From: an uncultured bacterium
GTDB lineage: Bacteria > Bacteroidota > Bacteroidia > Bacteroidales > Bacteroidaceae
Length of the DNA stretch: 42,422 nucleotides
Direction of reading: 5' to 3'
Assembly (NCBI GenBank): GCA_905214795.1
Contig: CAJMNM010000027.1
Coordinates: 1-42,422 of the forward strand
This document shows positions 31,500-39,024 of the stretch, piece by piece. Both the position numbers and the translations under genes were made by a program. Positions within the stretch are counted from its first letter, which is position 1; each line of letters starts with the position of its first letter. A model generated the notes under the pieces. That model did no database searches. It worked only from the letters and a program-made list of their open reading frames with translations, and was not told where the DNA came from.

Positions 31500-32359
31500 T
31501 TTTTTGCGATTCGTTTAGCTATTAAGTTCAGACAAAGTACAAAAGTCAACAGGAAGAGCGAAGCACCCCATATCAGACTTTGCAGGTTGGGATCGTTAAA
31601 GAATTCCCAAATCAGCAGCGGAACAGCCGACATGGGTTTACTCATGTTCCAGCTGATGGCTGCGCCACCCAGTGCGGTAAACATAAGCGGAGCTGTTTCA
31701 CCGACAACACGTGAGATGGCCAATAGAATACCGGTAAAAATACTACCGAATGAAGCCGGAAGCATGACCTTCAACATCACACGCCAATAGTTTCCGCCAA
31801 GTCCGAGACCGGCCTCTTTTAATGTTTCGGGCAGGATTTTCATGGTTTCTTCTGTTGAACGGATAATAAGTGGCAACATCATAATGAACAGAGCCACGCT
31901 ACCTGCGAATGCTGAATAACCTTTCATTGGAACGACAACCCAGATATAGGTAATAATGCCGATAATGATTGAAGGCGTTCCTTGAAGCAGGTCGGTCAGA
32001 TAACTGACGATGGTAGCAAACCAGTTACCCCTGTATTCAGACAGACAGATTCCGCAGAGAATACCTATTGGTATTGCTACTACAGATGCCAGACTCAGCA
32101 TCAGAAATGTACCTACGATACCATTGGCAATACCGCCCGGTACACTCTCACCGTTACTCATGGCCATCATGGCTTTATAAGCATTGGGAGTTGCTTCAGT
32201 GATAAATGACCAGCCCAGCTGATCCCAGCCTTTAATGAGCACTTCGCCCAAAATGGCAATCAGTGGAATAGCTGTCAGGGCAGAGAAGATACAGATGACA
32301 ATAAAAAGCATCTTGTTCTTCAGTATTCTTATTTTTAGGTGATTATCTTCTATTTTCAT
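31487..32359 (-). CDS. pstA: Phosphate ABC transporter, permease subunit PstA
   Basis: A 290-residue inner-membrane protein with about six spans that forms the phosphate channel with PstC. The binding-protein-dependent permease motif is seen around ETLKEAGLGLGGNYWRVMLKVMLPASFGSI, where it contacts PstB, and the family hallmark QGTPSIIIGIITYIW is present. It lies 12 bases after pstC and overlaps pstB. Confidence 0.95.
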   Translation of the reverse strand: MKIEDNHLKIRILKNKMLFIVICIFSALTAIPLIAILGEVLIKGWDQLGWSFITEATPNAYKAMMAMSNGESVPGGIANGIVGTFLMLSLASVVAIPIGILCGICLSEYRGNWFATIVSYLTDLLQGTPSIIIGIITYIWVVVPMKGYSAFAGSVALFIMMLPLIIRSTEETMKILPETLKEAGLGLGGNYWRVMLKVMLPASFGSIFTGILLAISRVVGETAPLMFTALGGAAISWNMSKPMSAVPLLIWEFFNDPNLQSLIWGASLFLLTFVLCLNLIAKRIAKKWKI

Positions 32360-32371
32360 CGTTTTGAATGC

Positions 32372-33229
32372 TTATACATGTTGAGCTCTTCTGATGAGAA
32401 TCTTACCAATCATGTTGATGATGGCGGTGATTAGGAACAACAGCAGACCGATAGCAATAAGAGAAGACAGTTTCAAACCGTCAGCTTCGCCAAACTGGTT
32501 TGCGATGATACTCGCCATTGTATTACCTGTGGTACGCAAGGTGTCAGGCATCTGATTGGTATTACCTATCAGCATGGTTACTGTCATTGTTTCGCCAAGT
32601 GCGCGTCCGATGGCCAGAATATAAGCGGAAAATATTCCGGATCCGGCTGTCGGGAATATCACGCGGCGTATCACTTCTGCACGGGTGGCTCCCAGACCGT
32701 ATGCGCCTTCTTTCAAGTCGGCCGGAACCATCTTGATGAATTCCGAACTTAAAGATGCTGCATAAGGAACAATCATGATTGCCAGTACAAATGCGGCGGT
32801 CAGGATACCAGAACCTTGTGGAGACAGATTCAGATGCATGAAAACCGTACGCAGGGCGTAGAATCCCCATAAACCGTAAATGATAGAAGGAATACCGGCC
32901 AGCAAGTCTGTGATGGTACTCAGGATTGTGGCTATTTTTTTACCTTTAAAATATTCACCGGTAAAAAGTGCTACTGGCAGCGAGAACGGAATACACATGA
33001 GTAGCGCCAGTATTGTGGTCAGCAGTGTGCCCGTAATGAACGGGAGTGCGCCGTAGCTTTCTTTTCCGGCTGTCGTAACCCAGTCATCAGAGAATACGAA
33101 ATGCCAGAAACCAAAGTGACCGAAAGCTTCGGAAGAATCTATGGTGAGGGAAAATATGATTCCCCCACCAATGATTGGTATCAGTACTGCTGACAATATG
33201 AGTAGAAATCTGAAAATCTTGTCTTGCAT
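32372..33229 (-). CDS. pstC: Phosphate ABC transporter, permease subunit PstC
   Basis: A 285-residue inner-membrane subunit with about six spans. The EAA-type loop is ADLKEGAYGLGATRAEVIRRVIFPTAGSGI, and LLAGIPSIIYGLWGFYAL is the usual PstC stretch. It follows pstS by 27 bases and precedes pstA by 12. Length is at the short end of the family. Confidence 0.95.
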   Translation of the reverse strand: MQDKIFRFLLILSAVLIPIIGGGIIFSLTIDSSEAFGHFGFWHFVFSDDWVTTAGKESYGALPFITGTLLTTILALLMCIPFSLPVALFTGEYFKGKKIATILSTITDLLAGIPSIIYGLWGFYALRTVFMHLNLSPQGSGILTAAFVLAIMIVPYAASLSSEFIKMVPADLKEGAYGLGATRAEVIRRVIFPTAGSGIFSAYILAIGRALGETMTVTMLIGNTNQMPDTLRTTGNTMASIIANQFGEADGLKLSSLIAIGLLLFLITAIINMIGKILIRRAQHV

Positions 33230-33256
33230 AGAGTCAACGGATTCTGATTAGTCTGA

Positions 33257-34327
33257 TTACTTAAGAATGGGCTTACCGTCGTATGTTACGGTCTTCAGGT
33301 TCTGCTTGCTCAGTTCAACGGCTTTAGCAGGCAGTGGAGCGTAATGTACGGTAGCTGTTGTTTTCTGGATTGAATCGCTCAATACGTATTCCATCAGGTC
33401 AAGAGTAGCCTGTGCCTGTGCCATGCTGCGCTCTGCATAGTGCTGTTCCTTGTAAATGATAAGCCATGTGAAGCAGCTGATAGGGTATGCGCCTTTAGCC
33501 GGAGAGTTGGTGATTGAGCAACGGGTATCCTGAGGCATTTCGCCTGAAGCTGCTGCAGAGATGCTTTCAGTAGAAGGTGAAATCATTTCACCGTTGGCAT
33601 TCTGTACATTTGCATATGGAATGTTCTGTGCGAAAGCATATTCAGAACCGATATAACCGATAGCATACGGAGTCTGTGCGATGATACCTGCTACGCCCGG
33701 GTTACCTTTTGCTGCCTGACCGACAGGGAAATCAACTGTTTTGCCTGCACCGAAGTTATTCTTCCAGTTTTCGCTGACTTTTGTCAGATAGTCGGTGAAG
33801 ACAAAGGTTGTACCGCTACCGTCTGAACGATAAACAGGGATAAGGGCTTTTGAAGGCAGTGCGGCTTCAGGGTTTAAAGCTTTGATACGAGCATCATCCC
33901 ATTTTGTGATTTTGCCTGCAAAGATGTCGGCAATGATATCACCAGACAGGTTGAGCTGTTTTACTTCCGGAAGGTTATATGCAATGACAACCGCACCCAT
34001 ACAAGTCGGGATATGTACAACAGGTGCCATTTCTTTCATTTCGTCGTCGCTCAGGAATGCGTCACTTCCGGCAAAGTCTACAATCTGATCTTTCAGGTTG
34101 CGTACACCGCCGCCGCTACCTATACCACCATAAGAAACCTTGTCACCGCTTTCGTTGCTGTAGCTTTCGAAAGTCATAGTATAGAAAGGAAGAGGGAAGG
34201 TTGCACCGGCTCCGCTCATTTCTACTGATTCACGACCATTCTCGTTATTGGCGGTTTTGTTTCCACCACAAGCAGTAATGGCCAATGCCATCATTCCTGC
34301 TACAAACGGCAAATAAATTTTCTTCAT
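33257..34327 (-). CDS. pstS: Phosphate-binding lipoprotein PstS
   Basis: A 356-residue binding protein anchored by a lipobox (AITAC, Cys20) that captures phosphate in the periplasm and passes it to PstCA. The phosphate-binding loops are visible: GAGATFPLPFY, GIGSGGGVRNL, VDFAGSDAFLSD and YRSDGSGTTFVFTDYL. The order porin-pstS-pstC-pstA-pstB places it second in the operon, 69 bases after the porin stop. Confidence 0.96.
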   Translation of the reverse strand: MKKIYLPFVAGMMALAITACGGNKTANNENGRESVEMSGAGATFPLPFYTMTFESYSNESGDKVSYGGIGSGGGVRNLKDQIVDFAGSDAFLSDDEMKEMAPVVHIPTCMGAVVIAYNLPEVKQLNLSGDIIADIFAGKITKWDDARIKALNPEAALPSKALIPVYRSDGSGTTFVFTDYLTKVSENWKNNFGAGKTVDFPVGQAAKGNPGVAGIIAQTPYAIGYIGSEYAFAQNIPYANVQNANGEMISPSTESISAAASGEMPQDTRCSITNSPAKGAYPISCFTWLIIYKEQHYAERSMAQAQATLDLMEYVLSDSIQKTTATVHYAPLPAKAVELSKQNLKTVTYDGKPILK

Positions 34328-34396
34328 TTTGTTTAGATTTTAAAATTGATATTGTTTTGTTGTTTGCTTCTGTTTTTATAGATGTCAGCTTATTGT

Positions 34397-35380
34397 TTAC
34401 AAACTGAAAGCTGCGTTGATGTAGGCGTAATAACTGTCTGGCGACTGTGTGTCGGCCGGAGCCCAGAAACGGAATGTCGGGGCCAGTTTCACCTGTTTGC
34501 ACAGATTCACTTCAACACCTGCGGTGCAGGCCTGTCCGTCTTTGCTTCTGTTCCAGTCATGATTTGAATTAAGATAATCATAGCGTCCGAACAGATTGGC
34601 CTTTTTACAAAGCTTGACCTGAGCGTAGACAGAGGTACCGCCCAAATGCTGGTTGTCTGTATAATTGGCGTTCATTTGATAGTTGTATTCTGCGCCAATT
34701 GAGAATTTATCGTGTTTGTAACCGGCAAACGCAGCCAGATTGGTTGAGCCTTTCTCGTCCTTTTCTGTACATTCTTTATATGAACCGTAGGCACGTAAAG
34801 TCAGTCCTTTGACCGGTTTGGCTGTTACACCAGCGCCATATAGCAGACCGTTACCGAATTGTACCTTTTTATATCCCTCACCATTAACAATAATGATGTC
34901 GGCAGATAGCTTGTCATTAAAGTCATAAGCTACAGACACACCATAATCGGCACTGCTGCCCATTTTATATTCATCCTGAAAAGATTTCATCACATAACGT
35001 TTTCCCCAGAAATCCTCTTGCATCTTAAATTGTGTGGTGCTGATTAAACCGCCGGATATTTTCCAGTTGTTTTTCTTCCAGCTTACATAAGCGTTTTTCA
35101 GGAAACCTATGCGGTGCAGGTCGTCTACATCGTCAGACTGTCCGAAGTCTGCTACGGTTTTGATTTCAATTCCGTTTGAAAAATTATATTGGTAGCCCAG
35201 ATAGGCGCGTTCTACTTCAAATCCGCGTTCGTCGTTGTCATGTCCGAATCCGGAATAAAGACTACCAAAGGTCGTAATGATGAATTTACCCTTGTTGGGA
35301 GTTTCAGAGGTTGTGTTTTGTGCCATTACCGGCATTAAACCACAAGTGAGAATACTGACAATCAGGAGTTTCTTTTTCAT
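34397..35380 (-). CDS. Outer-membrane porin, probably for phosphate
   Basis: A 327-residue beta-barrel protein with a signal peptide (1-20, ending VMAQ), alternating hydrophobic strands throughout and a terminal aromatic-rich strand (YYAYINAAFSL). ERAYLGYQYNFSNGIEIKTVADFG and DYGVSVAYDFNDKLSADIIIVNGEGY fit the phosphate-selective OprP/OprO-like porin family. It directly precedes pstS, so it most likely lets phosphate through the outer membrane as the first step of the PstSCAB route. A degenerate -7 box (minus-strand GAACTTTG, near 35409-35416) and a TTTGTGT-N9-ACACAAA inverted repeat (35473-35495) lie upstream and may be its control region. Confidence 0.82.
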   Translation of the reverse strand: MKKKLLIVSILTCGLMPVMAQNTTSETPNKGKFIITTFGSLYSGFGHDNDERGFEVERAYLGYQYNFSNGIEIKTVADFGQSDDVDDLHRIGFLKNAYVSWKKNNWKISGGLISTTQFKMQEDFWGKRYVMKSFQDEYKMGSSADYGVSVAYDFNDKLSADIIIVNGEGYKKVQFGNGLLYGAGVTAKPVKGLTLRAYGSYKECTEKDEKGSTNLAAFAGYKHDKFSIGAEYNYQMNANYTDNQHLGGTSVYAQVKLCKKANLFGRYDYLNSNHDWNRSKDGQACTAGVEVNLCKQVKLAPTFRFWAPADTQSPDSYYAYINAAFSL

Positions 35381-35607
35381 ATAAGACTGTTTTTATTGTT
35401 TTGACACCGCAAAGTTCCGTATTTTATATTTCAATAATATTACAATTGAAATAAGATATGATGAATTTGTACTTTGTGTTACAAAATGACACAAACCGCT
35501 CACTTTTGAACTGTTCGTACAGTTATCCCGAATCATGCTTAACAAATTAAAAATCAGTCATAAATGAAACTTTATACTATGTGTGTAGCAAATGTTTCAT
35601 ACTAAAA
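35381..35607. promoter_or_regulatory. Candidate control region of the porin-pst operon
   Basis: No gene. Inverted repeat TTTGTGT (35473-35479), nine bases, ACACAAA (35489-35495); and AACTGT-TCGT-ACAGTT (35509-35524). The 11-mer GAACTGTTCGT (35508-35518) recurs in opposite orientation at 30642-30652, past the far end of the operon. Confidence 0.4.
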
Positions 35608-35660
35608 AAGCAACGGCATTTGCATGTTTGTTGTTAAAAGCCGTGCAAATGCCGTTGCTT
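35608..35660 (-). terminator. Terminator of the dipeptidyl peptidase IV gene
   Basis: AAGCAACGGCATTTGCA (35608-35624) and TGCAAATGCCGTTGCTT (35644-35660) form a perfect 17-bp stem with a 19-base loop, followed by a T run on the minus strand. It lies 34 bases past the peptidase stop. Confidence 0.9.
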
Positions 35661-35694
35661 GGAAACGGAAGTGTCCAAAGACACCTTATGATTA

Positions 35695-37914
35695 TTACTT
35701 ATTCAAATGCTCAATAAAGAAGTTTGTGATTGAGGTGAACAGATGGTTGCGGGTGTTACCTCCAAAGATGCTGTGGTTACGGTTGTTGTAAGGCAACATC
35801 ATAAACGGTTTGTTGGCCTGTACAAGTGCTTCAGCATATTCCATTGAATTGCGGAAGTGCACATTGTCGTCAGCTGTTCCGTGGCAGATAAGCAAACTGC
35901 CGTGGAGTTTGTCAGCACGGCTTATCGGGCTTAGTGCGTAGCCGTCTGCATTCTCTTTCGGTGTACGCATGAAACGTTCTGTGTAAACCGTATCATAATA
36001 TTTCCAGCAGGTAGGAGGGGCTACAGCCACGCCGGCTGCAAATACCGGACGGCCTTCGCTCATACTCATCAGTGTGTTGAAACCACCGTAACTCCATCCC
36101 CAGATGCCGATACGTGAACCGTCTACATACGGCTGTTTTGCCATGTAGAGAGCTGTCTCAACCTGATCTTTTGATTCCAGATCACCCAGATTCAGATAAG
36201 TACATTTTTCAAAGTCAGCGCCACGTCCGCCGGTTCCGCGTCCGTCCACACATACACAGATAAATCCTTTTTGTGCCAGATATTGTTCGTACAACGCACC
36301 TCCCATGTTGCCGGCATACCAGGAGTCAATCACCTGCTGTGAGCCCGGACCGCTGTATTGGAATAAAATCACAGGATACTTTTTCTGGGCATTGAAGTCA
36401 GCCGGTTTGACCATATAACCGTTAAGCTTGACCCCTTCGCCTGTAGTGAAGCTGAAGAACTCACGTGTACCCAGATTCAGCGATGCCAGTTTCTTCTTTA
36501 GCTGTGCGTTATCTTCAAGCACCTTCAATGTCTTTCCGTTATTGTTGCAAAGTGAGGTGACAAACGGAGTGTTGATATTTGAATATACATCCATATAATA
36601 CTTCATCCCCTTGCTGAACAGTGCGCTGTGTTGGCCGGTCTCTTCAGATAACTTCTCTGTCTTTCCGTTCTTGTCTGTGCGGTAGATGGCCGTATGCATC
36701 GGGTCATCGGCCATATTGGCTGCATAATAGTAAGAACCGTTGTTGGGATTATATCCGTAGAACTCTTTTACAACCATTTTGCCTTGAGTAACCTTCTTTA
36801 GCAGGCTGCCGTTCAGGTTATACGCATACAGGTGGTTGTATCCGTCGCGCTCGCTCATCATGACGAAGCGGTCATCATAGAATTTCAGATTGGTATATAC
36901 GGTTTCTGAGATGTATTTTTTCACCTCGTCACGCAAAACCTTCTTGCATTCTGTTGAACGCGGATTGGCCATGAATACTTCCAGACAGTCCTGATGGCGG
37001 TTGATGGTAAAGATAGCCAGCTTGTTCGGGTCGCTTGTAAAATGAATGCGCGGAATGTAGCTGTCTTCCGGCAACGTCAGTTTCATGTCGCGTATCACGC
37101 GGCTCTTGATGTCAAAAGTCTGCACACTGACAACAGAGTTGGTTGTGCCGGCCACCGGATACTTGTATGCATACTGTCCCGGATATTCCGCATATTCTTC
37201 TTTGGCAGGATTGCTGCCTTTATACCATGGGAAGGTAAACATAGCCACTTTGCTTTCGTCATAGCGTATCCATGCCAGCATGGTGTTGTCGGCATTGAAG
37301 TCAAAAGAGCAGTTAGTGGCAAACTCTTCCTCGTTCACCCAGTCGGGCACACCGTTGATTACTTCGTTCACCTTGCCGTCTTTCGTAACCTGACTTTCGC
37401 TGTTGTTGAAAAGCAGCTTTACAAGAAACAGGTTATTGTCGCGTACAAAAGCCACCAGATTGCCGTCAGGAGAGAACTTTGGCATCTGCTGCGGACCGTT
37501 GTCCGACAACGGAGTCAGAATCCGGTTTTCAATGTCATACAAATAATATACGGCTGTGTACGAACGGCGATAGATAGGGGCCGTTTTGGTACGGATGAGC
37601 ATCTTTTTCTCATCCGGCGACATGATGTAGCCGTCAATGGTTTCCAGTTTTACCTCACGGGCTGTTGCCACATCAAAAAGCACCTTTTGCTTGGCGCCGT
37701 TTTTAAATGAGTACGCGATAATTTGTTTGCGGTCGGCGCTCAGGCGTGAATAACTTTCTCCGTCGTTCAGCGGATTGACACCGTAGATTTGCTTGGCCGC
37801 ATACTTGCCGCTGCAAAGGTCGCTCAGCGAGAGCTCCTCGGCGTGAGACACTACCGGCGAAAGCAACGCCAGACTGCCTAACAGAATGCTTGCGATTTTT
37901 TTCATTTCTTTCAT
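35695..37914 (-). CDS. Dipeptidyl peptidase IV (prolyl oligopeptidase family)
   Basis: A 739-residue exported serine peptidase that removes X-Pro or X-Ala dipeptides from peptide N-termini. A signal peptide (from MKKIASILLGSL, ending SHA) is followed by an eight-bladed beta-propeller domain (about 40-480) and an alpha/beta-hydrolase domain with the nucleophile Ser in GWSYGG, the Asp in HGTADDNVHF and the His in NRNHSIFGG. The exact start is open between 37914 and 37905; the -7 box at 37958-37965 favours either. A longer frame upstream would run into the promoter. Periplasmic or surface peptide degradation fits the peptide-import remnant elsewhere in the window. Divergent from the radical SAM gene. 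Confidence 0.93.
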   Translation of the reverse strand: MKEMKKIASILLGSLALLSPVVSHAEELSLSDLCSGKYAAKQIYGVNPLNDGESYSRLSADRKQIIAYSFKNGAKQKVLFDVATAREVKLETIDGYIMSPDEKKMLIRTKTAPIYRRSYTAVYYLYDIENRILTPLSDNGPQQMPKFSPDGNLVAFVRDNNLFLVKLLFNNSESQVTKDGKVNEVINGVPDWVNEEEFATNCSFDFNADNTMLAWIRYDESKVAMFTFPWYKGSNPAKEEYAEYPGQYAYKYPVAGTTNSVVSVQTFDIKSRVIRDMKLTLPEDSYIPRIHFTSDPNKLAIFTINRHQDCLEVFMANPRSTECKKVLRDEVKKYISETVYTNLKFYDDRFVMMSERDGYNHLYAYNLNGSLLKKVTQGKMVVKEFYGYNPNNGSYYYAANMADDPMHTAIYRTDKNGKTEKLSEETGQHSALFSKGMKYYMDVYSNINTPFVTSLCNNNGKTLKVLEDNAQLKKKLASLNLGTREFFSFTTGEGVKLNGYMVKPADFNAQKKYPVILFQYSGPGSQQVIDSWYAGNMGGALYEQYLAQKGFICVCVDGRGTGGRGADFEKCTYLNLGDLESKDQVETALYMAKQPYVDGSRIGIWGWSYGGFNTLMSMSEGRPVFAAGVAVAPPTCWKYYDTVYTERFMRTPKENADGYALSPISRADKLHGSLLICHGTADDNVHFRNSMEYAEALVQANKPFMMLPYNNRNHSIFGGNTRNHLFTSITNFFIEHLNK

Positions 37915-37956
37915 ATATCTGTTTTTTATGATAATTTCCTTTTTGTCAAGTGTCGC

Positions 37957-37985
37957 GCAAAGATAATCTTTTTTTCTATCTTTGC
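37957..37985. promoter_or_regulatory. Back-to-back -7 boxes in a palindrome between the peptidase and radical SAM genes
   Basis: GCAAAGATA (37957-37965) and TATCTTTGC (37977-37985) are inverted copies 11 bases apart. Each contains TATCTTTG, the left one on the minus strand for the peptidase, the right one on the plus strand for the radical SAM gene. RNA polymerase cannot sit on both at once, so the two genes should compete. Confidence 0.65.
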
Positions 37986-38008
37986 AGGACGATATGGCAT
38001 GAAAAAGC

Positions 38009-38935
38009 ATGGATATACCTTATTTATATACAGAACTTGGTCCGTATCTGCGCGGACAACTCGGATGTAAAGTGCAGAAGATTTCCCTGAACGCAGGCTT
38101 TACTTGTCCCAACCGTAACGGCGAGAAAGGGTGGGGCGGCTGCACCTATTGCAATAACCAGACATTTAATCCTGAGTATTGCCGTACGGAGAAATCCGTT
38201 ACGCAGCAGCTCGAGGAGGGAAAGCAATTTTTTTCGCGCAAATACCCCGAGATGAAATATCTGGCCTATTTTCAAGCCTATACCAATACCTATGGTGGCC
38301 TGGATGAACTGAAGGCCAAGTATGAAGAGGCGCTTTCTGTGCCGGATGTAATCGGGCTGGTCATAGGCACACGTCCCGACTGCATGCCCGATGACCTGCT
38401 GCATTATCTGAGCGGACTGAACCGCCATACCTTTCTTATGGTGGAGTACGGCATTGAAAGTGCTAACGACGAAACCCTGCGGCGCATCAACCGCGGCCAT
38501 ACTTTTGCCGAAAGCCGCGAGGCCATAGAGCGTACGGCGGCCGAGGGCATCCGCACCGGCGGACATGTCATACTGGGATTGCCGGGCGAGTCTCGCGACG
38601 AACTGTTACGCCAGGCCGATGTGATGTCAGCGCTTCCGCTTACCACGCTCAAACTCCATCAGCTTCAGCTCATACGTGGTACACGTATGGCCCGTGAGTT
38701 CGAGATGTCGCCCCGCGACTTCCATCTTTTTACGGCAGACGAGTATATCGACCTTGTGATAGATTACATCGAGCGTTTACGTTCCGATTTGGTTCTCGAA
38801 CGGTTTGTATCACAGTCCCCCAAACAGCTGCTCATCGCTCCCGACTGGGGGCTCAAGAATTACGAGTTTACTGAAAAAGTGAAAGCCCGCATGCGTGAGC
38901 GTCATACCTGTCAGGGACGTCTTGTAAAAAGTTAG
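38009..38935 (+). CDS. TIGR01212-family radical SAM protein (YhcC-like)
   Basis: A 308-residue radical SAM enzyme of the TIGR01212/YhcC group. The Fe-S ligands are Cys33, Cys45 and Cys48 (CX11CX2C), a spacing typical of this group and unlike the common CX3CX2C. Other matches are the SAM-site part GTRPDCMPDDLL, the E-rich VEYGIESANDETLRRINRGHTF and ILGLPGESRDELL. Reaction unknown. It starts 24 bases after the -7 box and has no obvious terminator before the next gene; codon use here is richer in C and G at third positions than in the genes to the left. Confidence 0.87.
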   Translation: MDIPYLYTELGPYLRGQLGCKVQKISLNAGFTCPNRNGEKGWGGCTYCNNQTFNPEYCRTEKSVTQQLEEGKQFFSRKYPEMKYLAYFQAYTNTYGGLDELKAKYEEALSVPDVIGLVIGTRPDCMPDDLLHYLSGLNRHTFLMVEYGIESANDETLRRINRGHTFAESREAIERTAAEGIRTGGHVILGLPGESRDELLRQADVMSALPLTTLKLHQLQLIRGTRMAREFEMSPRDFHLFTADEYIDLVIDYIERLRSDLVLERFVSQSPKQLLIAPDWGLKNYEFTEKVKARMRERHTCQGRLVKS

Positions 38936-38970
38936 CCTGAAAAGTGTTCTGTGTTTTGGAGTTTTTTTCT

Positions 38971-38978
38971 TACATTTG
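38971..38978 (+). promoter_or_regulatory. -7 promoter box of the GH88/DUF4861 gene
   Basis: TACATTTG matches TAnnTTTG, 46 bases before the ATG. A TTTG (38955-38958) is present but only 12 bases away, closer than the usual spacing. Confidence 0.45.
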
Positions 38979-39024
38979 TCTACTACAAACATGAAAAACC
39001 ATTATTAAACTAATTTCAATTATT

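Noticed and set aside
36994..37710. 238-codon frame antisense to dipeptidyl peptidase IV
   Set aside because: Shadow of the peptidase gene; composition and lack of motifs show no independent coding.
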